Source: Pseudo-nitzschia pungens
Taxonomy: Eukaryota; Bacillariophyta; Bacillariophyceae; Bacillariales; Bacillariaceae
NCBI GenBank assembly: GCA_037355855.1
Contig: CM074761.1
Coordinates: 5,537,346-5,601,345 of the forward strand
Reading direction: 5' to 3'
Length of the DNA: 64,000 bases
The translations under genes were made by a program, and so were the position numbers. The notes beneath the pieces are model-generated. The model made no database searches. It was not told the DNA's origin and saw only the letters and a list, made by a program, of their open reading frames with translations. This document shows positions 33,157 to 43,589 of this stretch, piece by piece. Numbering within the stretch: the stretch's first letter is position 1; the number at the start of each line of letters is the position of its first letter.

Positions 33157-34642
33157 AAATGTAGTTTGTATCTCTAATGAAGTGTACATGTAGAAGTAAC
33201 CAGTTAAAACCTAAACTTTTGTGAGTGAATTTTGGTTTTTTTATATTTCCTGTAAATTGTACTCTGTGATAGCGTGAATCAATTTTGGATTTTTCATATT
33301 TCCTGTAAATTGTACTCTGTGATTCTAGTGAAGTGTACATATAGAAGTATCCAAATTAAACCCGAGTTGTTTCAAAATCAACACGCTACTAGATCAGTAA
33401 TGAAAGTAACACTCAGAATAGTGGAAGTATCACCACCAGCAGTTGCAATAGTGGAATTAGAATTTTCATTTCTCCATTTTCCAACAACAGTATAAGATCA
33501 CAATTCTAGTTTTGCATCCTGGCAAAACTGAATTCATACTTCGGATTCACACAACAACGTCGGATCGAAGGTCACCATGGGATTCTCTTCAGGGCTAACT
33601 CAATGTACAGGGCTAGCCTAGTGGTGGGGTAGCTCCCTGAGATCATACCACTAGCTGTACGAGCGCACTGTTGAGATACCATGGAGAGGGACAACAACCT
33701 AATACCTCCACTATGACTCTGGATCAAGGTATGCCTGGTTGCTAAATGTCTCTCTAGACTGGAGATGGTGGTTTCCTCATGTCAGAGTCTTCGTTGGTTT
33801 CCTCAAGTCAGAGTCTTCATTGGGTTCCTCAAGTCGGAGTCATCGTTGGGTGTAACCACAAGGGAAGGATCTTTTACATAGCAAAATGCAGTGGCCCTGG
33901 TGGGACAGGGTGGTGAACCTTGCATAATTTTGCTGTGATTGAGGTCTTTTCAACGAGGCTGCTGGTGTCTTTAAAGGAGTGATTCTGATTGAACTTGCGG
34001 TGGCCCCGCGGTGGTTTCGACTGCTTTCAGTTGTTACTACCTTTGTTCATTGGATAACCTCCGTACACAGCGACGGTTTGGATAACTGACCGTATCAGTC
34101 CAGGTGTCATCGGTGCCTCATCTCCATATACAAAGTGCCTCTGGCAGCCCGTTTGGAGAAGAAACTGATAGGTTCGGGCTTGCCTTAAAAGTCAAGTGGG
34201 GAGTATTGCTTCGCGCAATCTCCTTGCGATAGGTTCGGGCTTGCCTTAAAAGTCAAGTGGGGAGTATTGCAAAGCGCAATCTCCTCGCGCCCCCACTTCA
34301 ACAATCAACCATATCTATCGGAATCGCAATCGAAGAAGTATCGAAATCTATCGGAATCGCAATCGAAGAAGTATCGGAATCGTAATCGAAGAAGTATCGG
34401 AATCTAACGAAATCGCAATCACAAAGAGTTCTTCGAAATTCTTGTTTCTGAACAAGATATTTCTGCAGTCACGATATTTCTACTGTCAACCAAAACAAAC
34501 ACCAAACATGAAGCTGTTTACAACGGAAGCGATTCCCACAAACAACAACGGCGTTTCAAATAACAAAGGCGGCGTTTCGAACGCTACTATCTAAATCAAA
34601 ATGGCAGTCGAACGAACTACTTTAAATTGTAAATCAATATTA
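33157..34642. other. Intergenic region with short direct repeats
   Basis: It contains a doubled TTTCCTGTAAATTGTACTCT (33246 and 33300) and three 26-bp units starting GGTTTCCTCA (33769-33850). A doubled 45-bp unit starting ATAGGTTCGGGCTTGCC (34170 and 34230) follows, then GGAATCGCAATCGAAGAAGT repeats (34319-34400). No gene is seen. Confidence 0.55.
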
Positions 34643-35764
34643 TTATATTGGATCGGCCCTGAGTACAGTTCTACATGGGACGAAGGCGCTCATAATATAA
34701 CAACCGTCGTATTTGGGATTCGAACAGCTGTGCAAGATGGTAGAGTTAAACAACAGTGCTTCCCCAGAACGTAGTGGAATTTTGATTCCGTACGTAGGGA
34801 ATATAAAATAATATATAACTTCATCGTCCTTTACCCCCTGAGGACCTACCACAGTCAAAAGACTGTAGTAATAGTCACGATCGGTATGGCATTTGGAGTG
34901 GTAATTCTTACCCGTTGAAAAGGCGACATAGTGACTATCGCCAACCGTTTCAAGTGTTGTTTGCCTCACCACCTGACGTATCACCGAAATTTCATGACCA
35001 AACAAATTCCGAAGGGGACGTATAGTATCCTCCAATTCATTGACAATATGAGATGCAACCATGTTCAAATCTGCCTGTTTCCGTTCCCCCACATTCTTTT
35101 TGAACGCATACTGACCTATGCCACGACTTGCACGGTTGGGTCGAATACCAACAATGGCATACCCATCATCGACGCTACCACACTCACATCCTCTTTCAAC
35201 TGTTGGTTTCACTGCAACAACATCTTCTGCAAACATTCTTGTATATCGGATATTGTTGGTTGCAGCCAGATGTTTTCTCGCTTCTGTTCTAGATGCTTTG
35301 GCAAATATTCGCAGTGATGGTTGCGATCGATCCACTGCAATTAGGTGGTTATCCTCTGTACTATCCATGGTCTCGAAAGGTTTCATCTTCGGTTGCGGAT
35401 CAATAGACACAACGTCATTCCATTCGTATTTGTTGGATTCAACTTTCTCTTTATCCCATTTCGTTACAAAAAATTTACCTTTGTAAAATAGATCGTTGTT
35501 GCTTACCCTCTTCAGCTGTGTTTTGACGACGTTATTGGATGTTGGTGAATGAGTAGGTTCATCGATTCTTGGTCTTATCCTAGCCACGTGTTTATAGGTG
35601 GTGTGTGTTTTCGACTTGGGTGGTGCATTTTTGATAAAATTGGATGTCATTCTTCTTCTCGCTTCCTTAGCAGCTTTCCTTTTGGCTTTTTTGTAGAGGC
35701 CTCTTTTGGACATTTCGTTCCCTGTCATTGTTGTCGTGCCTTTCTTCATCGTGCCTTTCTTCAT
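34643..35764 (-). CDS. 2OG-Fe(II) oxygenase-like protein
   Basis: This single coding exon encodes 373 residues. The N-terminus is very basic (KKAKRKAAKEARRRM), suggesting nucleic-acid binding or nuclear import. The C-terminal ~90 residues look like a double-stranded beta-helix dioxygenase: HTD at ~293-295 (KCHTDRDYYYSL) gives the HxD iron ligands. LRSGEALLFNSTILHSCS supplies the distal His at ~345, and the following GCYIMSAFV strand is where the 2-oxoglutarate-binding residue usually sits, but no Arg is obvious there. Similar HxD...LFN...H proteins recur as multicopy families in algal genomes, and TET/JBP-type oxygenases of this fold ride on KDZ transposons in fungi. Whether this one oxidises nucleic acid is inference. 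It lies 2.6 kb upstream of the transposase gene on the same strand. ATGs at 35764 and 35749 are both possible starts. Confidence 0.55.
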   Translation of the reverse strand: MKKGTMKKGTTTMTGNEMSKRGLYKKAKRKAAKEARRRMTSNFIKNAPPKSKTHTTYKHVARIRPRIDEPTHSPTSNNVVKTQLKRVSNNDLFYKGKFFVTKWDKEKVESNKYEWNDVVSIDPQPKMKPFETMDSTEDNHLIAVDRSQPSLRIFAKASRTEARKHLAATNNIRYTRMFAEDVVAVKPTVERGCECGSVDDGYAIVGIRPNRASRGIGQYAFKKNVGERKQADLNMVASHIVNELEDTIRPLRNLFGHEISVIRQVVRQTTLETVGDSHYVAFSTGKNYHSKCHTDRDYYYSLLTVVGPQGVKDDEVIYYFIFPTYGIKIPLRSGEALLFNSTILHSCSNPKYDGCYIMSAFVPCRTVLRADPI

Positions 35765-35784
35765 CGTGCCTTCCGCCCCTTCCG

Positions 35785-36117
35785 CTAATCGTCGTTGCGT
35801 CGTTTGATGGGGGGGGTTAGTAATAATTACAATTAAATCTTCCTGGGTGAAAACGTAATCGTGTTAGCGTACCTTTGTCGTCGTTTTCGTTCGTCTTTGT
35901 CGTCTTCCGTTGTTGTCTTCTGTCGTCGTCTTCCGTCGTCGTCTTCCCGTTGCGTCGTTTGCGTCGTCACGTCGTCGTCTTTTTTGTCTTCCGTTGTACT
36001 GTTTGGGTCGTATCGCGCCGCCGTCGTCTCGTCTGCGTGAAAGGTTAAATAGGGGGGGGGGTTAGTAATAATTACAATTAAATCTTCCTGGGTGAAAACG
36101 TAATCATGTTAGCGTAC
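35785..36117 (-). repeat. Tandemly duplicated intron-like segments upstream of the oxygenase gene
   Basis: Two nearly identical intron-like units lie at 36117-36033 (85 nt) and 35872-35785 (88 nt) on the minus strand. Each starts GTACGCTAACA, contains a perfect TACTAAC branch-site-like motif followed by a C run, and ends in AG. The 160-nt interval between them is GAC/GAA-rich and does not translate into the oxygenase frame, so these would be 5' UTR introns. The wider duplication covers 35816-35950 and 36060-36208. Confidence 0.5.
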
Positions 36118-36875
36118 CTTTGTCGTCGTTTACTTTGTCGTCGTTTTCGTTCGTCTTTGTCGTCTTCCGTTGTTGTCTTCCGTCGTCGTCTTCCGTCGTC
36201 GTCTTCCCTGGTCGTATTCAATTCTTCCTCCTATGTCACGAAAACAAGAACTTGCGCCTGTTGAAGTCCTACCGGCGATGGATGCAGATTGATTGATTTC
36301 AAGACGTTTGGGGGCCAAGTCAAACAATGTCTTTCAAGCGAACAATCTCTCGTCCATGCCATAGAGGTGCTTCTCCGTTTTTCAGACAAGGATATTTAAG
36401 GACTAAAGTACAATGAGCCAAGAGCCTACCGTAGGGGTTCTCTTCGTTCACAAGACGGAGTGCAATTAAGCAACTCTGCTCAAAATAAGTCGGATTCTGA
36501 ATCAAAATAGGCGGTGATATGTGTAAAAAGTGATTTGTGATGCGAATGTAAAAAGTGATTTGTGATGCGAAAGAGTGATTAAGCGAGGAAACACAGCAAA
36601 ATATGGTGAACCACGAAATCGAAATCGAAATCGAAATCGAAATCGAAATCGAAATCGAAAGAATGGAGTAATAAGGTAGGAAGTAATTTGCTTGTGTTTC
36701 TACCGACCCTTACTAATTTTCCTGTAGATTTTGTAAAGGGAAATAAGATTTTTTCATTGGCTTATGACGGTATTTTTTCATTGGTGGCTTATGAGGAGCG
36801 TATTTTTTGATTGGCTTAGGAACGTATGATCGTAGAATCATGGATTCTATAGCAGTATCCAATCGAAGATAAGAC

Positions 36876-37668
36876 AACGTGATTATTCAAAAAGGGTGTT
36901 CCCGACGGACAACGTGATTATTCAAAAAGGGTGTTCCCAAAGATAAGACAACGTGATTATTCAAAAAGGGTGTTCCCGAAGATAAGACAACGTGATTATT
37001 CAAAAAGGGTGTTCCCGACGGACATTATTCAAAAAGGGTGTTCCCGAAGATAAGACAACGTGATTATTCAAAAAGGGTGTTCCCGACGGACAACGTGATT
37101 ATTCAAAAAGGGTGTTCCCAAAGATAAGACAACGTGATTATTCAAAAAGGGTGTTCCCGACGGACAACGTGATTATTCAAAAAGGGTGTTCCCGAAGATA
37201 AGACAACGTGATTATTCAAAAAGGGTGTTCCCGAAGATAAGACAACGTGATTATTCAAAAAGGGTGTTCCCGACGGACAACGTGATTATTCAAAAAGGGT
37301 GTTCCCGACGGACAACGTGATTATTCAAAAAGGGTGTTCCCAAAGATAAGACAACGTGATTATTCAAAAAGGGTGTTCCCGACGGACAACGTGATTATTC
37401 AAAAAGGGTGTTCCCAAAGATAAGACAACGTGATTATTCAAAAAGGGTGTTCCCGAAGATAAGACAACGTGATTATTCAAAAAGGGTGTTCCCGACGGAC
37501 AACGTGATTATTCAAAAAGGAACGTGATTATTCAAAAAGGGTGTTCCCGACGGACAACGTGATTATTCAAAAAGGGTGTTCCCAAAGATAAGACGACGTG
37601 ATTATTCAAAAAGGGTGTTCCCGAAGATAAGACAACGTGATTATTCAAAAAGGGTGTTCCCGAAGAAA
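36876..37668. repeat. Minisatellite of two alternating unit types (35 and 39 bp)
   Basis: About 22 units share GTGATTATTCAAAAAGGGTG followed by TTCCC. They are linked by either GACGGACAAC (35-bp unit) or (A/G)AAGATAAGACAAC (39-bp unit). The order of the two types is irregular, with two internally deleted units near 37020 and 37510. The last unit ends about 20 bp before the ATG at 37689. Confidence 0.9.
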
Positions 37669-37688
37669 ATACAACCTGATTGACCATT

Positions 37689-38291
37689 ATGTGCGACGCG
37701 ACGGACGCGACAACGGGAACTGCAGGCCAAGATGAGATGAAGGTCATATTCATAAATAGACCTCATAGGTACAGCGCACAAACCACCCGCACCACCCCAT
37801 TCAGCTTCCATTTCGGAGAGGGAGTTTTTGGTACTTTGGATATTCATTTTGATCACAAAAATTATTGCGAGATCGAAGGTATTGACAGAGATCTGGAGAC
37901 AGGTATGATTATTCGCAATGTAGAGCGAAGGGATGATGGGTTCGAGGTTGTGGTCAAATACCCCAAAAGGGATGATATAGGATATTTTGTACCAACGTAC
38001 AGGATTACCTTCACGTTTGAGTTGAAGAAGGATGTTACAAATCCTATGGATCACCGGGATGCAAATTACATTGTCAGGTGCTACATGGGAAGAGAAATCG
38101 TCCGTGAGATCCGTATCGAGAATTACCTGCCTGAGGAGGTGAGGTTGATTATTGAACGTGGAGCCGTTATTCATTCGTTTCAAATGGACCGTTTTAAGTC
38201 GATGATTTGTGTGGAGTGTGAATGTGTCAGAGGAGAAAATACCGGAGAAAAGGCCCTGAAAAAGGTGCAGATAAGGGGACATATTAAATAA
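37689..38291 (+). CDS. Orphan protein of unknown function
   Basis: The gene encodes 200 residues and starts at ATG 37689 (MCDATDATTGTAGQDEM), directly after the minisatellite. It has no recognisable domain. Alternating hydrophobic and charged stretches (TPFSFHFGEGVFGTLDIHFD, then YRITFTFELKK) suggest a beta-sheet-rich soluble protein. There is no signal peptide or membrane segment. The frame is open for 200 codons in a region with few other ORFs and has a mixed, non-repetitive composition, which supports coding. The neighbours are repeats, and its base composition is lower in G+C than the housekeeping genes, so it may be recently acquired or transposon-associated. Confidence 0.5.
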   Translation: MCDATDATTGTAGQDEMKVIFINRPHRYSAQTTRTTPFSFHFGEGVFGTLDIHFDHKNYCEIEGIDRDLETGMIIRNVERRDDGFEVVVKYPKRDDIGYFVPTYRITFTFELKKDVTNPMDHRDANYIVRCYMGREIVREIRIENYLPEEVRLIIERGAVIHSFQMDRFKSMICVECECVRGENTGEKALKKVQIRGHIK

Positions 38292-38410
38292 TGACCTATT
38301 GTCGTAATGACCTAGCGTCTACAACCCTTAACTTTAATGGTGCTAGCAGGATCGCTTGCGCTAACTCGCTTTATTGTAACCTTACTCACTTTATTGTACA
38401 CGCTTTATTG

Positions 38411-40240
38411 TACTATGATGATGCGACACCAGAGGTAGCATAGTATCTTAGGATGGTAGCATGGTAGGTTAGCATCTCCAGTATTTCGTAGCATTAACAA
38501 CCCTAACCTTGTAGCACTCAGCTACACTGTATTAATGCAGATGCTATCCGGGGTACATACAACTGGTACAAATCGTACACCACAACCCTAATATCTAACC
38601 CTAATGGTGCTAGCTAGATCGCGTGCGCATGTATTAACTCTAACGCGCTTGCCCTAACGCTAGCTCGTATTAGCGTTAGCTCGCTTAATAACTGCTGTTT
38701 GGGTCAGGTATCCGGTCATAGTACATATTGTATTATGATGACCCGACCCCGGCGGTAGCATAGTATCTTAGCAATGGTATCATGGTAGGTTATCATCTCC
38801 AGTATTTCGTAGCATTAGCAACCCTAACCTTGCAGTCCCCCCCCTGTATTATCGACGCGTTGCTGCTGCTTGCTGCTTGCTGTCCCCCCCCCCTGTATTA
38901 TCGACGCGTTGCTGCTGCTTGCTGCTTGCTGTCCCCCCCCCCTGTATTATCGACGCGTTGCTGCTGCTTGCTGCTTGCTGCCCCCCCCCCCTGTATTATC
39001 GACGCATTGCTGCTGCTTGCTGCTTGCAGTACTCCCCTCTGTATTATCGACGCGTTGCTGCTACAGCGCTACAGGGGGATACAGCGCTACAGGGGATACA
39101 GCGCTAAAGGGGATACAGCGCTACTACGATACAGCGCTACAGATATACAGCGCTACAGATATACAGCGATACAGGGATACAGGGATACAGCGATACAGGG
39201 ATACAGCGCTACAGGGATACAGGGATACAGCGCTACAGGGATACAGGGATACAGCGCTGCAGGGATACAGGGATACAGCGCTGCAGCGCTACAGCGCTTC
39301 AGGGGATGAGCGCAGCTGAGCTCTGTATCGTATCGTGACAGCGCTCCGCTAACTCGTAAAATAACAGAGCTCTGTAGCTCCAGTACTGTATTCTACGGGT
39401 AGCGTAGTGTGTGCGGAGTAGCGTAGCGTAGCTCCGCTTAATTAGATTCAAAAGGTGTGCTAGCGCGTTGGGTAACTGTCTGGGTCAGGTATCCGGTCAT
39501 AGTACATATTATACACCAATGACCCGACCCCGGCGGTAGCATAGTATCTTAGCATGGTAGCATGGTAGGTTAACATATCCAGTATTTCGTAGCATTAGCA
39601 ACCCTAACCTTGTAGCACTCAGCTACATTGTATTAATGCGGACGATGCTATACCCGGGGTATGTACAACTGGTACAAATCGTACGCCACAACACTAATAT
39701 CTAACCCTAATGGTGCTAGCTAGATCGTTTGCGCTTGCGCTAACGCGCTTGCGCTAACGCGCTTGCGCTAACGCTAGCTCGTATTAGCGCTAGCTCGGTT
39801 AATAACTGTTTGGGTCAGGTATCCGGTCATAGTATAAATTGTACTATGATGACCCGACCCCGGCGGTAGCATAGTATCTTAGCAACGGTATCATGGTAGG
39901 TAAGCATCTCCAGTATTTCGAAGCAATAGCAACCCTAACCTTGTAGCACTCAGCTACACTGTTACGCTATCGACACGTTGCTGCTTGCTCCTTGCAGTCC
40001 CCCCCCCCGTTTTATCGACGCGTTGATGCTGCTTGCTGCTTGCTGCTTGCAGTCCCCCCCCTGTATTATCAACGCGTTGCTGCTGCTTGCTGCTGCTTGC
40101 TGCCCCCCCCCTGTACTATCGACGCGTTGCTGCTACAGCGCTACAGGGGGAGACAGCGATACAGCGCTGCTCAGCTCAGCTCTGTATCGTATCGTGACAG
40201 CGCTCCGCTAACTCGTAAAATAACTAGTAGGAATTCGATC
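38411..40240. repeat. Tandem duplication of about 1.1 kb with embedded satellites
   Basis: The blocks CGGGGTACATACAACTGG (38541) and GGGTCAGGTATCCGGTCA (38701) recur about 1,111 bp later at 39655 and 39812; an extra copy of the second is at 39482. Each unit ends with poly-C/TGTATTATCGACGCGTTGCTG satellite units (38836-39056; 39995-40135) and ACAGCGCTACAGGG runs (39062-39305; 40134-40160). The close CTGTATCGTATCGTGACAGC is at about 39322 and 40181. The second unit has a shorter satellite. Confidence 0.75.
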
Positions 40241-42830
40241 CTGTCGCCGATCGCTCCCCACCCGGATCCTGTCGATCACTTTTACCACTTTCATAGAGAG
40301 CCCCCCACCTTAACACGTCGTGATGCTGCTGGTAACCTCTCGAGGAATTCGATCCTGTCGATCGTTCTTCCCCACCCGAGACGGCGCCGGGGTATACCCT
40401 AGTAGGATAGTAGTACTCCATAGCATCATCTCGAATATCTTTACAAAAGAAGGCCACGATGGTGGTGGTGGATGTTCGCAAAATCTTCCCGAGTATCATT
40501 CTTGTTTTTCATCCCTTTTTCGCTTGCTTCTTCTTCTTGTTCCTCCTGTTCCATTCGATTCTCATCGTCGTTCAGAGGTTGCTTCTGTTCAGAAAGGATT
40601 TTCCCTGTCGTTGGGCGAACGTTCTAACTTTTATCCTACTGACTATTGTTGCTAGTAGTACACTGACCGCGAAAAGTAATAGCGGTAGTAACTACCAGTA
40701 ATAGTAATACTAATAGAACACTAATCATAATCCCAGCTATTATTTTCGAGGTACTATACGTGCTGTATTTGTATTTGTCCGATTGTGGGCGTTCCTTTCA
40801 CGACTGACAACCTATTCATGTGCAGTCATTCCATTCCATTCCGACACTCTTTTGTTCGTTCGATTGTTGCACGTTTGTCCGACGGGGTGATCGCCTCGTC
40901 TCGTATCGCATGGCATTGCATCGTCGCGCTTCTCGAGCGTCCATTTCCGGAATTGTGGCATTGCTGGTCGGTCGGTCGTTCGCCACTGAAGGTCGTTTTG
41001 CCCGGAGTGCGCAATGTGAAAGCTTCTAACTGGAAGGTTGTCCCTTGATTTGATTTGATGTGATGTGTTGCGTTGTGTTAGGTCACATCAATAGCAACCC
41101 AACAACACGGTCGCACAGCGCAACACAGCACATACTACCAACCAGTGTGCGTACGGTACGTGCGTGCGTGAGGGAGTGCCAAGAGGGATGGTCGACACGA
41201 CGCGACAGGGCACGACAAAGCGAGACGCGACAACGACAGGACTCCAGAGTGACGATGTGTCGGCGGATGGCTCCCGCACCGTCACTGGGATTGACTGAGT
41301 GGCTTGCAATTTCCATGATCGCGCGCGACGGCATGGCAAGGCAAGCATCCATGCGACCGAAGCGTGGCAACGGCAACCATTCTATGCACTGCAATACAGT
41401 GCACTACAGCACATCAGTTCACAAAGGAAGAGGAAGGAAACAATGAAAAATCAATCCATCCATCATTGCACACCAGCCCAAAAAAATAAAAGAATAAAAC
41501 AACCATCGTCAGAAAACGAAACTGTTTCGCCGTTATGACTCGTATGATTTCAATGGGAGAAGCACAAAGACGTTCCGATCGATCGATCTCGAAAGATAGA
41601 TAGATCATGAAACCAGCCTTAAGGACGACGAAGCGGTGTGCCACGGAGTGATGCGGTTCGGCAAAACGCCGAGCGGTGCATCGGACACGATATAGGTATT
41701 CTTCCAAATTTGTCTGGACACATGCATCACGGACAAAAAGCATTGCTGCTTTTTGGATGGCACGTGCAATGAAAAAATGGGCGTTTGTTTTGATGCGTTG
41801 TCGATTTGTTTCGTGCTGCGCTGTGCTGATGTTCTTCCAATGCTACTAAAACCTACCTTACCGTACTATTCCAACACATCCACTTTTGTGCGACGCCGTT
41901 TCCAATCCATGTTCCGACGAGGTGTCGCGGCGGCAGAGAGACGGTTAGGTTGCAAAAAACCGTGTCCGCTTTCCATTGTACGATATGGAATGGGTGGGTA
42001 AAAGTACGTACGTTCGTGCTGGCACCGTCCGACTCCATCGGGTCGGAGAGCATCAATGTATGGATGCACCCATTCATCCATCAAAATCATCCATCATTCA
42101 TCAGCCTCGTCCGCGGAGTGATGGAGTGACGGAGTTATCGATTGATCGATTGATCGGTTGATTGGACGACATCATACCGGATCCTTCTCCACGAAAGAAA
42201 AGTGCTGTTGCGACAACAACAACAACAACAACAACGACGACGTCTTTTCAGACTATGATGAGACAAACGAATGACAACACCCATTCATTGTTGTTGTGGA
42301 TGTCATGTTGTGTCTTGTTCGTTGGTGGATTTTGAGTTTTGCATGGATGGGGTTGGTGGGTGATTGGTTGGTTGTGAAGTACAGTGAGTTGGATGGGGTT
42401 GGTGGGTGATTGGTTGGTTGTGAAGTAAGGTTTACAGTGAGTAAGATTCACCCATCGTTGTACCGTAATCTTGCTTGTAATTGTAGCTGTAGTAGTTGTA
42501 CCGTAAACCTTACTGTAAGCCTTACTTGTTCGTACAAGCGTACAAGTACTTACCGTGATGGTATGGTAACAATCTGCAACTATAAATGCACAGTACAATA
42601 AACACGTACAATTGTACATACATGTAACAAGGAGCGGGCAAAATACAGTACAGATCAGTTGAGTCTTGAGTCGTATGCCTAAGACCATTGGAATACGTCA
42701 CAAGTGGAAGTGGTCAGTCAGTAACGTACCGTACTTACTCTTACTCGTACCGGTACGACGTAAGATTCCCCATTCCCCGTACCGGTACGTTTACCAGTAC
42801 TCTTACCGGTAACTTACCGGTAACGGTAGT
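40241..42830. other. Intergenic region without recognised genes
   Basis: It contains short microsatellites (ACGAC 41205-41240, AAC 42215-42242) and a doubled TTGGTGGGTGATTGGTTGGT (42352 and 42399). Short frames are present on both strands, but none shows a domain or a sensible composition. Confidence 0.45.
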
Positions 42831-42957
42831 ACTGGTTTTAAATGAAAAATTGGCATTAAATAGAGGCACTGATCGCGAAAACAACTCCACTAAACTTACC
42901 CCCCCCGAGGCAGGGGTCATAATATAAGAATAGACCCCTGCCCCGAGGTCCAATTTG
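42831..42957. repeat. Dispersed repeat copy carrying a 30-bp insertion
   Basis: ACTGGTTTTAAATGAAAAAT... through CCCCGAGGTCCAATT matches 61333-61420 in inverted orientation. The two copies agree closely except for the insertion at 42911-42940 and small indels. Confidence 0.8.
42911..42940. mobile_element. 30-bp hAT-like micro-insertion with 8-bp target duplication
   Basis: The insert begins CAGGGGTC and ends GACCCCTG, a perfect 8-bp inverted repeat. It is flanked on both sides by CCCCGAGG (42903-42910 and 42941-42948). The related repeat at 61333-61420 has a single CCCCGAGG and no insert, so it represents the empty site. An 8-bp duplication and CAGGGG-type termini are hallmarks of hAT transposons. 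The insert is too short to be a normal MITE. Confidence 0.6.
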
Positions 42958-43589
42958 TTTTTGATTTCGAGACGGAGAAATGAGAGACGAAGATTCGGGG
43001 TGACCAAAAAAATTACCGTAATTACCGGAAGTTAATTAACCATCACCGTACGGTAATACAGGTGACAGGTGAGAATCATTCATCGTCGTCCTCATCCACC
43101 AGTAACCTTACCGTAAGATCTTAATCGGTAAGTTAGTTTTATTCACTCACAATCGCAGCCGAAACCAGAGGCTTTCTCGGTCGGAATCAACCTCAACCAA
43201 CACGTACCGTACATCAACAAATACCAGTACTCGTACTCGTACTCGTACTCGTACTGCGCCTTGCATGTATAGGAACCAGATCCAATTCATACGGTAGTAC
43301 GGTACAGACTACGAATACCTTGAGAACAACTTGATTGATCTGTCACGGCTCAGCCAGCCAGCCAGCCAGCTACGGTAGCCCCGATGGATTGGATTGGATT
43401 GAATTGAATTGGATTGAATTGGATTGGATTATTGGATTGGTGGATGAATGAGTGAATGGATGGATGGATGGATGGATGAATGGATGGAGTATTCATTGAG
43501 CGTCCAACAACAACAACAACAACAGCAACAACAACAACAACCACCACAACCACCACCACCACCACCACAACCCAACAGCCACTCTCACA
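42958..43589. other. Promoter side of the AAA+ gene
   Basis: It holds TACCGGTA-type motifs, an ACTCGT run (43226-43252), GGATT/GAATT and GGAT microsatellites (43384-43490) and a CAA/CCA tract up to the ATG at 43590. No gene is seen. Confidence 0.5.

Noticed and set aside
33605..33740. tRNA-derived SINE (TAGCCTAGTGG matches an A-box)
   Set aside because: The only B-box-like word (GGATCAAGGT at 33721) is over 100 nt away and imperfect; no poly-A tail or flanking duplication was found.
36876..37668. Array considered as a CRISPR
   Set aside because: The linkers between repeats are only two recurring words, not unique spacers, no cas genes are present and the genome is eukaryotic.
37532..37753. 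Minus-strand repeat peptide (NNHVVLSSGTPF)
   Set aside because: It is the minisatellite read in reverse.
40438..42700. Several short frames on both strands in the gene desert
   Set aside because: None has domain content, sensible composition or splice support; most overlap microsatellites.
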